The notes below the pieces were generated by a model. It ran no database searches, was not told the DNA's origin, and saw only the letters and a program-made list of their open reading frames with translations. A DNA stretch of 64,000 nucleotides from Haberlea rhodopensis (lineage: Eukaryota > Streptophyta > Magnoliopsida > Lamiales > Gesneriaceae). The stretch lies in the NCBI GenBank assembly GCA_907163345.1, contig CAJQUN010000924.1:62001-126000 (forward strand), in the 5' to 3' direction. Within the stretch, counting starts at the first letter, position 1, and the number at the start of each line of letters is the position of its first letter. This document shows, piece after piece, positions 43,462-53,204 of this stretch. The position numbers were made by a program, and so were the translations under genes.

Positions 43462-46171
43462 TGTAGGGTCTTCCTACCTTAACCTCATCTTAATACACAA
43501 GTTATGGACTAAACAAGCATTAATAACGTCTTAGGGTTCCGATTGTAGCTTTGAGCTAAAAAGATTTCAGGCCAACAATGAAATTTCAAAACTTAACTCA
43601 TTACATCCTCAATAATGAATGTTAAAGCGATAGTATTATACTACTCCTAGAGTAGAGACTACCCAAAAGTCCTGTATCCTATCTTCTTTCGTGCTCCTTT
43701 TAGCTCACTTCCTCAACCCGACCCTTAGCCCTTCGGTCCAAAAGTGTACCTACAGGAACAACCCATCGTGAGCATATAAATCATTACTCAACATCATAGG
43801 GTAATGGCATATAAATAAATGCATGAAAATAATTGGTAACGTATACTTCCTGGTTAATCGCATTAACCCTCTTTGGTTGTCCCTGTTTCATAGTCATGCA
43901 TATAATCGTTAGTTCTCGGCATAATGATTAAAATCATACTTCACATATATGATCACATCAAACTATGTTATTTAGAAGTGGAACTGTCCCGGTTCTATCA
44001 TGACAGCGGCACAATTGGCCCCCTCGCTCGACATAACACATCGTATGATACCCATCGCTACGCCTTGATAGCGGATGTATCTCTTTATTCAGCGGATGAT
44101 ACCCATCGCTACGCCTTGATAGCGGATGTACCCCATCGCTCAGCGGATGATACCCCTCGCTACACCTTGATAGCGGATGTACCCCATGTGAGCGGCAAGA
44201 CCTTCCTCGCTTGCCCATAATAACCACCGGACATTCAACCATTCTTAATAACATAGTTTCATATTCATCATAAACATCATAGCATCTTATAGACATCATC
44301 ATCTTGTAAACATCATTATCATATGAGCATTATCATCTTATAGACATCAACGTCTCATCATAATCGTTATAGTAGCGTCATATCATCTTCTTTTATCATA
44401 ACATCATCGTAAGCATCTTGTCATCTTTATTCATTATAAAATCATCTTCATCGTGAACTTACTTATCATAACATCATCTTAAACATCTTATCATCTTTAT
44501 TCATTATACACATCATCATGGTATCGTAAATCCTTATGCAATCATAGTATGATCATAATATAGGAGTATGGCCTCTTACCATATGGGCATCTTACCCTGT
44601 GGCATCTTACCACATAATAAAATCGTATGGCCTCTTACCATATGGGCATCTTACCCCGTGGCATCTTACCACATAATAAACATCGTATCACATCATCATA
44701 AACTTACTTATCATAATCATCATCGTAAGCATCATCATCATAAACATCATCATCATAATCATCATCATCATAAACTTACTTATCATAATCATCATCGTAA
44801 GCATCATCATCATAAACATCGTCATCATAATCATCATCGTAAGCATCATCATCATAAACATCATCATCATAATCATCATCATCATAAACTTACTTGTCAT
44901 ATCATCTTCACAAACATCATCATCTTAAACTTATTTATCACAATCATCATCATAAACATCATCATCATAAATACTTATGCAATCAATGCATAGCCAGAGT
45001 TAGGAGTGCGTTACCGTCCGATGCCCGTACGCTTCTTACGTACCTTAATTCCAAAGTGGAGAAATTGAAGAACTCTATCTTCTCGATGTTGTTGGCACCT
45101 GGGATGGTTCCACACAACCATACAAATCGATATTAGAAGCTAAACAATAGCCAAATACCAAAATTTCAACAAAAATCATCATTTTCCATGTTTTACACAG
45201 TGGCGATCGATCGCTTGGCTGAGGTGATCGATCGCCTCAAATTTTTCTTCGCGGCGATCGATCGCGCCAAACATGGCGATCGATCGCCTAACCCTTGGAT
45301 TGGCTACTGCCTCTCGGCGATCGGTCGCCTCATTTTAGGCGATCGATCGCCTGCCCTGCGATTTGCCTACTGCCCTTAGGCGATCGGTCGCCTCTTTTCA
45401 GGCGGTCGATCGCCTCGCACAGACTCGCGATTTTTCACCATTTTTGTACATTTTTCGAGCTCATCCTCATACCTTACAAAACCAAACTTTCCTACAACAT
45501 CAATAACATCATAACTCACTAAAACCCACATAAAACACTTCAAAAATCATACCCCAACAACATAAAACACATACCCAACCAAACCCACATAAATCACTTC
45601 AAAATCATCCCATTTCAAAACCAAACATCATAAAAACTTTAGGATTGGTTCCATACCTCTTGAGGATCCAAAATCTTACTAAGATTTCAACAAATGGAGA
45701 GTGTGCAAGGATTTCTCCTCCTCCTCCTTGGCTTGGACGAAAATGGGATGAAAATGATAGGGTTGGGATGAATTTGGGGATTTAAGAGTGAAAAGGGTAA
45801 AGTGAGGGGGAGAGGGTATAGTGGGGTATATGGGTTAATTGATTTGTACCCAAAAAATTAACATGATGTATAAAATACCCCAACATGGTATTTTAAAAGC
45901 ATTTTACCAACAATGCAACCAACATCATTAAATCCATACTTTCCTCATAATTAACAATCAACACAATTAAATCATGTTAACACCTCATTTCCTATCATGC
46001 ATAACATGCACCTTGAAACGTAACCCCCCCCCCCCTCGGGTCATGCCTATCATGTGACTAAGCATTTCATCGTGACAATTAATTTCAACACGTAAATCAA
46101 TTATCCACATAATTAATCACATAAACATAATTAATGCCTTAATTGCAATTAATCATTTCGGGGACATCACA
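43462..46171 (-). repeat. Tekay-2 5' LTR (2710 bp)
   Basis: Uninterrupted copy. It contains the same sub-repeats as the 3' LTR (54-bp units about 44045-44200, 63-bp units about 44564-44680), the tcatcat microsatellite (44690-44970), the palindrome array (45203-45417) and a shorter C run (46024-46036). Confidence 0.92.
45203..45417. repeat. Palindrome array of Tekay-2 5' LTR
   Basis: Counterpart of 39361-39575. It keeps CG at sites where the 3' LTR has TG (ggcgatcgatcgcc against ggcgatcgattgcc, twice) and has one TG of its own (gaggtgatcgatcgcc). Confidence 0.85.
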
Positions 46172-46176
46172 AATTT

Positions 46177-46732
46177 CTTCTCGTAATCCCCAACTTCTGT
46201 TGTGTTTGGCCAATATATAAGATTTTCTTCAGAAGAGCAGGTTATATATTGATCCCAATGTCCACTTCCATGCTCGAAATAAGGATAATTTTGTTGTTGC
46301 TCAACATCTCGACCGCTTGAAGTAGAAGGTTGATCATGGACCACCATATTGCTCAATCCTTCAGTGACATATGGAAGATTTGATTCTGACCCTTCAAGAC
46401 CAAATCATGATTACTTTCCTTTATATCGACGTACAAATGCAACATCTGCATATTGGGACATTCCATTATAAATTGTAGAACATCATCATCTACAATATTG
46501 ATTGGTATTTCATTCCAAGACGATTTCTCCATGAATGAATATTTGGTTGACAATTTGATATTAAACATCGTTGGATCGATGTTTAACTTTCTATGTGCTA
46601 GTTGAATCAAATCAAATAAAATAATAGAACGTGAAATTCTAATCGGTCTAACTGGTGGAATGCTATATTCGACCTATCTGTTTCCAATAATAACATTATT
46701 AGCAAATATAGCAGCACGGAAATCGAATCCAT
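46177..46732 (-). pseudogene. mudrA-like MULE transposase, N-terminal part
   Basis: Minus strand. The likely start is the ATG at 46732 (MDSISVLLY). A frameshift follows, then LAHRKLNIDPTMFNIKLSTK and LQFIMECPNMQMLHLYVDIK, the usual N-terminal region of plant MULE transposases. Then comes a Ser/Gln/acidic linker (HDQPSTSSGRDVEQQQNYP) that ends at the Tekay-2 TSD (46172-46176) and continues at 28748. A TATA box (TATAAATA, complement of about 46842-46849) lies about 110 bp upstream of the ATG inside the subterminal region of the MULE. This fits the promoter position in MuDR-type elements. Confidence 0.82.
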
Positions 46733-46841
46733 TTTGAACAAACTAAGAAATATTTTGATTTGCACAATTTTGATGCACCGAAAAAATTGAAGAGGAAATT
46801 TGTTTGAGGATTCTGGTGTCGAAAACATTTTATCTGCGTGT

Positions 46842-46849
46842 TATTTATA
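46842..46849 (-). promoter_or_regulatory. TATA box of the MULE transposase gene
   Basis: TATAAATA on the minus strand, upstream of the ATG at 46732 and inward of the right TIR. Nothing else TATA-like is as well placed. Confidence 0.5.
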
Positions 46850-47094
46850 CACATTTCAGATACTAATTTTCGTAAAAGTTCACGTGTGTAATATACAAAC
46901 ATTTCATATATAATATGATTAATTTTCGTCGGTAAATATAATATTATAAATAAAAATTTATGCGTACACAAGCAGACGAAGTGGGAAGGAACAGATGCAC
47001 GATAGAGGAGGTGGGAAGGGACATATAAGTTGACTATAGACGGTGGGAAGAGACATAAAGGAGTACGCGACAACGAAAAACATGGGACCAATGA

Positions 47095-47335
47095 CTGGCC
47101 GCCCTTGTGGAGAGCGGCCAGTTTCAAGTTAGGAGCCGTCTGTACAACATGCGGCTCCTAACCAAAGAGCAGCCGCCCTTCTTGAGGGCGGCTGCTACTT
47201 ATAGAGGGGTCGCTACTTTCTCAAGCGGCCTTTAGCCGCTACCACATACAACGGTTTGAGGTATATTTGAATACCCCACAGTTTCAATGTATTTTTGAAA
47301 AAAAAATTTGAATTATTTTTTTTAAAAAAAATCCT
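47095..47335 (-). repeat. MULE right terminal inverted repeat and GCGGC-rich subterminal region
   Basis: Inverted relative to 18523-18780. It has gcggccagtttc, gagccgtctg, gcggctcctaa, agccgcccttcttgagggcggct (a perfect hairpin core of gccgccctt/aagggcggc type), agcggcctttagccgct, then ggtttgaggtatatt and the AT-rich end. The GCGGC motifs are denser than on the left. Confidence 0.78.
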
Positions 47336-47482
47336 CTATAATAACAAGGAAATAAATATAAATCTCTGCACATTCATGAATTCTTATATTATTCACCAAG
47401 CTAGAGAAAGTATTTCTAATATTAAGAAGAAAATCAAGTCATTATGGATAATATGAGATAAAATGTCTTGGGCACTAATAAT

Positions 47483-47834
47483 TGTTAAGAATATATAGGG
47501 TTCCAACTCACAATTGTCAATGAGTGAAGTAGCATATGTGTCTTATAAAGAGCTAGCATGGTTTCTAAACTCATAATATGGGACAATTCCCAATATGCTC
47601 CCCCACGTGTGACATTATATAAGTCAAACACGTTGATTGATACGCGGTGACTGTGAGCATGCGGACGGAGTAGCCTGGCGGAGTAACCAATCACACGAGA
47701 AACCTGGCTCTGATACAATGTTAAGAATAAATGGTGTTCCAACTCAAAATCAATTAGCAATGAGTGGAGTAGCTCATGTATCTTATAAAGAGCTAATATG
47801 ATTTCTAAACCTACAATGTGAGAAATTCTCAACA
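47483..47834 (-). mobile_element. TRIM element copy 1 (352 bp)
   Basis: Two terminal direct repeats of about 113-116 bp (47483-47595 and 47719-47834, TGTTAAGAAT...CTCAACA) flank a 123-bp interior. The interior has a PBS TTGTATCAGAGCC (complement of 47706-47718) next to one repeat and a purine tract (gtgggggagca, complement of about 47596-47606) next to the other. TSD ataat (47478-47482 and 47835-47839) is perfect. This is the plan of a terminal-repeat retrotransposon in miniature, transcribed from the minus strand, non-coding. Confidence 0.92.
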
Positions 47835-47839
47835 ATAAT

Positions 47840-49918
47840 TAGCACAATCATCCGTCTAATCAAAACGTGACAACTCAAGTTATTATGGGGTTTCAAAGAT
47901 TTAGATTGAATCATGTTGTCATCCCCCTACCCCATTATCATATCGAAATAGTGACGCTACATTGTGAATAGTATTCTAAGGTACATTCATCATCCATATC
48001 CATCATCCATGTGGAATATCATATATGGATGGTAAATGAAGGGTGATGATACCCTTAATAACAGTGATATTAAGGACAACATTAACATAACTATATCAGA
48101 TTGGGGGAGGTATTTGAATTGATTGATACATATAAAGTGTTATAATGAATATTTATCATAATTTTGGTAATTCATTTTCATAGAGCAATAACAAAGACAC
48201 ACTATTTAGCAGTAGAGTCCATTGTCCATAATCGTGTTAACGTGCATCTGGTACTTAGGGTTGAAAGAATGAAAGCAAAGACAATCACAAGTACGAACAC
48301 CTTCAGATTCTCGGTGTTAATACACTTGTGGATCATCTCTTGAAAACCTACGAGATAAAGTGTTATATAAATCGAAGCCACATCCAGATTCTCGATGTTG
48401 GTAGATCAATCAATTAAAAGCTACAAAGAGAACTTTGAATTCTGAAAAGAGTGTTGATGCTATGTTCCAAGCCCCACATTTGGTAATGGGATATGTTTAA
48501 ATTGATCCATAAATGTGGTATTAGTGAACTTATACACAATTGGGTTAAATATATTTTTGTAAGGAATATGGATAAAAAATTAATTGTTTAAAGATACCAT
48601 TATGCACGATCATGCTCGCATGAGGCTCATGACAAGCCAGCTATAATTTTTGGCAAGCACCAAGCACTCGATGCTACGATGAAATTCTGCTAAAAATTTT
48701 AGATATGAGAATATTTTTTATCAAAAAAATCGAATGTTGGTGTCAAAACCAACCTACAGTAGTTATATTATCAGTGATCCTCCAATGAAATTTCATATAA
48801 GACGGAGAAGTGCACCGCCCATCGCACGATATCCGTAGTACCAATTCAAACTTGATGTTTAGATTAGTATTATTGTTCTTTTAACAAATGAAAAGTGAGA
48901 ATAAAATCTACTCGTTTTCCGACACAATTTTACCACACGTTAGAAGGCCTAACTGGAAAATCAGACACTGTTTCTCTGTGTCCCCAATTTTTTTAGGGTT
49001 TGGGCCTGCTTTTCACCATTATTTTTATGTTCTTTTTTGTATTGTCGGGAATTATTATTATATATAATTATTTGTCGGGTAAATTTTAAAATTGGTCTTT
49101 ATGATTTTTAAATACTAGTCTCAAACTTTTAGAACTAATCAAATATAATCTCACAGAAATTGTTTTTAATCACTACTAATCTCAAACTTTTAGAACTAAT
49201 CAAATATAATCTCACAGAAATTATATTTTATCAAACGTGGTCACAAACCTCCTATTCAATTATGAAACGACTTTTGATAAAATATAATTTTTGTTGGATT
49301 ATATATAATTAATGCTAAAAATTTACAATTAGTATTAAAAAAATCATATTTTATGAGATAATTTTTATAATTTCCTCTAACTTGTATACAGAGGGGAAGA
49401 ATGGCAGCTAATCTTGAGTGTCATCGACCTACCAAACCATACACCAAACCCAAAGCTAGCCAACTAAATTCCTAGCTCAGATATATTTTCTTAATTATTA
49501 CTGAATTGTATTAATTACATATTTTAATAGTTTTTTTGTCAGTTATTGTTTAGACTCAAGTTTTCCTTCAATTTATCAATTAAATTTTTTAAATTTTCAT
49601 TACGCTTTTGTTTTTAAGTTTTAATTATAAATTCTCATGCAAAATTATTCTAAAGAATTGATAAGGGATCGCCAAAAAGGAAAAGAAAATAAAATAAAAT
49701 ATAAGAATTAATATTTATTATCCAATATGAATGCCTGGGAGAAAATTATATAGATCTAAATTTTAAATTGTCCTATGCATCAATTGAGCTATATTTTAAA
49801 AATTAAAAAGTAAGTCGTTAGTTTTATTATTATTTTTCTGTGGGGATGATTAAAATTTGATAAATATTGAATGGAAAAAAACAACATTAATATGATGACT
49901 ATCTAATGAGTCAACAAC
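47840..49918. other. AT-rich intergenic DNA with a 59-bp tandem duplication
   Basis: No gene supported. The block ctcaaacttttagaactaa...ctcacagaaatt occurs at about 49122-49180 and 49181-49231. Elsewhere short imperfect repeats (cagattctcggtgtt near 48302 and cagattctcgatgtt near 48390). Otherwise I see nothing in it. Confidence 0.45.
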
Positions 49919-50290
49919 AGATGTGTCAAACGGGTCGAACGACAAGAGTCACGATACGGACACGGCATGCCACGGGTCATGCCGACACGCCCGTAGGAGT
50001 TAGATGTGACGGGCCAAGGGTTTAGGCTGACTCGTTGGCACGGAACTTTATTTTATTATTTTTTTAATGCTACCGATAGATTGGTAACTTACGTGACGAT
50101 CGATCGGTAGCATTCGGAGCAATATATTCATCATATTTCAATGTTTGTCTTTACTGATCGACCAGTAATATTCGATAATATTGTGGCGATCGATCGGTAA
50201 AGCCAAAAAAGTGTTTAAAAAACTAAAAAAAAATTGAAATAAATCGCCATCCTTTTTGTGGAAACGGGCCATGCCATTTGACATATCTAG
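49919..50290. mobile_element. Possible hAT-type remnant
   Basis: Ends agatgtgtcaaacggg (left) and, inverted, agatatgtcaaatggc (right) are similar. The left part is GC-rich (gacacggcatgccacgggtc). An 8-bp duplication could not be set cleanly (tcaacaac and tcaacaat lie close to the ends but not symmetrically). The interior holds three cgatcgatcggta-like palindromes (50095, 50155, 50193). Confidence 0.35.
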
Positions 50291-50569
50291 TACTCAACAA
50301 TCCCCAAGTAATCATGTTTTAGTTAATCACAAACATTTGATAATGACTTCATTTTGACCTTTGTTAAAATAAAATGCAAGTGGGTGACGTGCAGAGTTTA
50401 TTAATGGTCGGAAATCAAAAAAATTCATAAGTAGCTAATATACGTATATTTTTTTAAAAAAATTATAAGTATTTATTCTATGTGCCATTTTAATAACCCG
50501 TGCTGAGGAATATTGTTATATTATAAATATATTAAATATATATTTATGTTCTGAAATTACTTTTAGCAT

Positions 50570-50906
50570 TGTCAGGAATACATGTTCCAACTAAAAATCA
50601 ATTTGTGATGCGGGTAGTAACACATGTATCTTATGATCTAATATAGCTTGTAAATTCTCAATGTAGGACAACTCTCAATACACCCATCACGTATAATATT
50701 ATATAAGTCAAACACGTGGGTAGATAACGTGGGTGACGATGAACATGCAGACGGAATAATCAATCACATAAAAGCCTACTCTAATATCATGTTAAGAATA
50801 TATGTGGTTCCAACTCAATACCAATTGGTGATGAGTGGAGTAACTCGTATATATTATAAATGGTTAATATAGCTTGTAAATTCTTAATGTATGACAACTC
50901 TCGTCA
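50570..50906 (-). mobile_element. TRIM element copy 2 (about 337 bp), same family, degenerate
   Basis: Terminal repeats at about 50570-50680 and 50790-50906 align with those of the copy at 47483-47834 (ttccaactcaataccaatt, atgagtggagtaact). The primer site is decayed (ctctaatatca for ctctgatacaa). The interior keeps attatataagtcaaacacg as in copy 1. No TSD recognised. Confidence 0.8.
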
Positions 50907-52249
50907 GTTAAATATATACCATTCGAGAAATTAAATACTTAAAAAGGCACCAATTTGTTCATAATTTCTTCATAGGTGTCAAAAGGATCATCCCCTTTTT
51001 CGAGATTTTTTTCTTTTTGCATCTTCCAATATAATCATTTCTTTTTATATTTTAGTTTTTTTTATTATTTAAAAAATACTCTATTTATATATTTCTCATA
51101 TTATAAAATAGATTTATATAATATGTGATGTCCATAATGAATAATTTCTAACATAAATACATATATATACATATATATGTATATATATTTTCTGGAAATT
51201 TAAATCCCAATCTTCTCCATGAATTCTCCAATCCTAATGTCAGAGAAGCTTCCATACCTTTCTTTTGGGGCAATCATCGGGTAGTGATTCTCCATCATGT
51301 AGTCTATATGGGTTATAATTCGGTGTTTACTTTGCTTGTTACTGATCCGAAGTTGGTGGCTAAACTAGCTAACAAGCTGAAGCTTCGAAGACTTTCAAAT
51401 TCAAAGAAACCCCAGAATTAATAAAAAAATTTGTTAAATATTCTATTATTACCAAAATAAATAGTAAAAAATTTATTCTTCTCATATAATTTCCCATAGC
51501 ACATAAAATTAAGGAAAACCAATCAAGAGTAACCATTTTAATAACAAGGGAGGAATGGTGATCACCCTAATTCAATGAAAATAAAATTATTTAATTTATA
51601 TTTAAAATATAAATTTAATCTTTTTTCCATCCACATTCAATAAAGCTACACGAGCATGCAAGATAAGCGAAAAAAGAAAACTTGAAGGGAAGGAGGATTA
51701 ACAATATTAACGGTAATTAAATTGTACTTATAATTAATTATACATTTGCTTAAGGTTTGACCTTTCTAACATCACTCCGTCTAACTGGAAGAATAATTCA
51801 TAAGTCAAACATCAGCAATTAAGAATTAATTTCAACTCGTACGTACGATATTTATATATAATGTGTTGACTGAAATTAAACTATATTTTTTCTAAAATAA
51901 GAGAATATTGTAATACAGATATTGAGATCGTGGTGATAAAATGCTTAATTAATGGGATACTGTGCCTGATAATTGCCAGTCAATTTTTTTTTTGTTTTTG
52001 AGCAACTATAACAACTATTAAAGGTAGATAAGACAGAGACTCGAACACCTATAAATCGGAATTATGTTCTGTTTCTTCATTAGGATGCATGCATCATAAC
52101 ACAATTACACATCACAGGGGACCAGGGGTAATTAGAAGTCAGAAGTATTTCTAATTTTTTTTACATATATCATGTACATGTACGAACTCCATACAATAAT
52201 CAAAGAAATTGAACTAAACCAAACATATATATATATATATATATATATA
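50907..52249. other. AT-rich intergenic DNA ending in an (AT)n microsatellite
   Basis: No gene supported. Includes atatatac repeats near 51160-51190 and an (AT) run of about 26 bases at 52225-52250 that abuts the Tat element. Confidence 0.5.
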
Positions 52250-52863
52250 TGATGTGATTCGGTTTTTTCGGGTTCGGTAGATTTAAGTGTTTGTGGAAAA
52301 TAAAAGAAAAATACCAAGATTTTTTACGTGAAAAACCCTCGAATTGAAGGAAAAATCACGTGACCAAGTCCAGTATAATTTGTACTAGACACTCTTTTAT
52401 TTGTTATAGGACTTGACACAATATCTAAGTGAAAATCAGCACTCAAGAATATCTGGAAAAGTAACAAAAGATGACGGAACAGACAAAATAATGTTCTCTT
52501 CGGAGTCTCCTTTTTCTAAAAAGTCCAACCTAGGTAATGAGGTTCCCCGCCTCTATTTATAGGCTCGATCCTTGTGATTACTTGGCGGGAAAGCTATGAT
52601 CTGATATCCTTTGATAGTGGCGCTAATGTAGCGAGTGTGTTCGAGAAATTCGCACCCCACTAATGCACGTTTATCTCCGCCGGTTAATCTGTTATTTACA
52701 GCCGGAACTTTCGCTAATCTTTGACCAAAATACCGAGTAGGGTTTGACAGCCGTTCAGCTATAATCTGTTCGATGTATTATTGTTCGGCTATAATCTGTT
52801 CGGTGTATTGTTGTTGGCTCTCGCAGGGGATTTTACCCGAGAAGGTCAATATATCATATGACA
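52250..52863 (-). repeat. Tat 3' LTR (614 bp)
   Basis: TGATGTGATTC to ATATGACA on the plus strand. The first 340 bases match the 5' LTR at 62511-62848 with moderate divergence. A TATA-like ctatttatagg (52552-52562) on the minus strand reads CCTATAAATAG, a plausible LTR promoter. Confidence 0.8.
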
Positions 52864-52879
52864 TCGTCTCACCCTCCTG
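52864..52879 (-). promoter_or_regulatory. Polypurine tract of the Tat element
   Basis: CAGGAGGGTGAGACGA on the minus strand, directly next to the LTR start TGTCATATG. Confidence 0.65.
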
Positions 52880-53087
52880 AAGTAAATCAAGACGAGGGTA
52901 TTGAAGTCTTGTTTTATTGTCTTCGGGTAAAATCCTAACTTGACCTGCTCGGGGGTTTTTGCAGTTCTTTTTTCCCGCTCAAAATTTTTAAATACTGCGT
53001 GACGTTTCATTTTTCGAGACACATCTATGACCGTCCATTCAACTTATTTTGGACGTTTGGATTTAACAACTGTTCATGTGGTCCATC

Positions 53088-53095
53088 TATAAATA
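53088..53095 (+). promoter_or_regulatory. TATA box of the antisense gene
   Basis: TATAAATA in tccatctataaatactcc, 117 bp upstream of the ATG at 53205, on the strand opposite to gag-pol. Confidence 0.7.
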
Positions 53096-53204
53096 CTCCA
53101 CCATTCCCTTTCATTTACTTCACTTTGCTGCATTCTGCTTCCGAGCCAGCACTAGACGACCGAGCAATTTATCTTCAATCCTTTCCAGCTTTTATCCACC
53201 AAGT

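Larger units (their letters stand above)
28754..46171 (-). mobile_element. Tekay-2: Ty3/gypsy chromovirus with 2.7-kb LTRs, gag deleted
   Basis: Complete ends: TSD aattt at 28749-28753 and 46172-46176, and TGTAGGG...ACATCACA termini. The 5' LTR is 43462-46171 (2710 bp). The 3' LTR is 28754-40333, split by a copia element. The internal region is only 3.1 kb (40334-43461): PPT, chromodomain, integrase, RNase H, RT, protease remnant, then a short gag start and the PBS. Both LTRs are nearly identical (about 17 substitutions by eye), so the insertion is fairly recent. With gag, the DTG of protease and part of RT missing, it can only have moved with help from relatives. Confidence 0.92.
18523..47335. 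mobile_element. Mutator-like element (MULE) with PMD gene and transposase, nested insertions inside
   Basis: The ends are inverted repeats: the left TIR (acatcgaaatttgggggttt, then atatacctcaaacc) reappears inverted at about 47230-47320 (ggtttgaggtatatt, then cagtttcaatgtat). Both are followed inward by 150-200 bp rich in AGCCGC/GCGGCT motifs. A direct duplication ctataata flanks it (18515-18522 and 47336-47343). Removing Sire-2 and Tekay-2 (with its copia) leaves about 5.7 kb, a usual MULE size. It encodes a PMD protein (plus strand) and a mudrA-like transposase (minus strand), convergent as mudrB and mudrA are in maize MuDR. Both genes are broken. Confidence 0.85.

Noticed and set aside
47483..47834. 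Gene fragment at 47485-47835 (116-residue minus-strand frame)
   Set aside because: The frame is the two TRIM terminal repeats and interior read through; the duplicated residues are the direct repeats.
49919..50290. A firm call of a complete hAT element
   Set aside because: Terminal repeats are imperfect and no symmetrical 8-bp duplication could be set, so it is listed only as a possible remnant.
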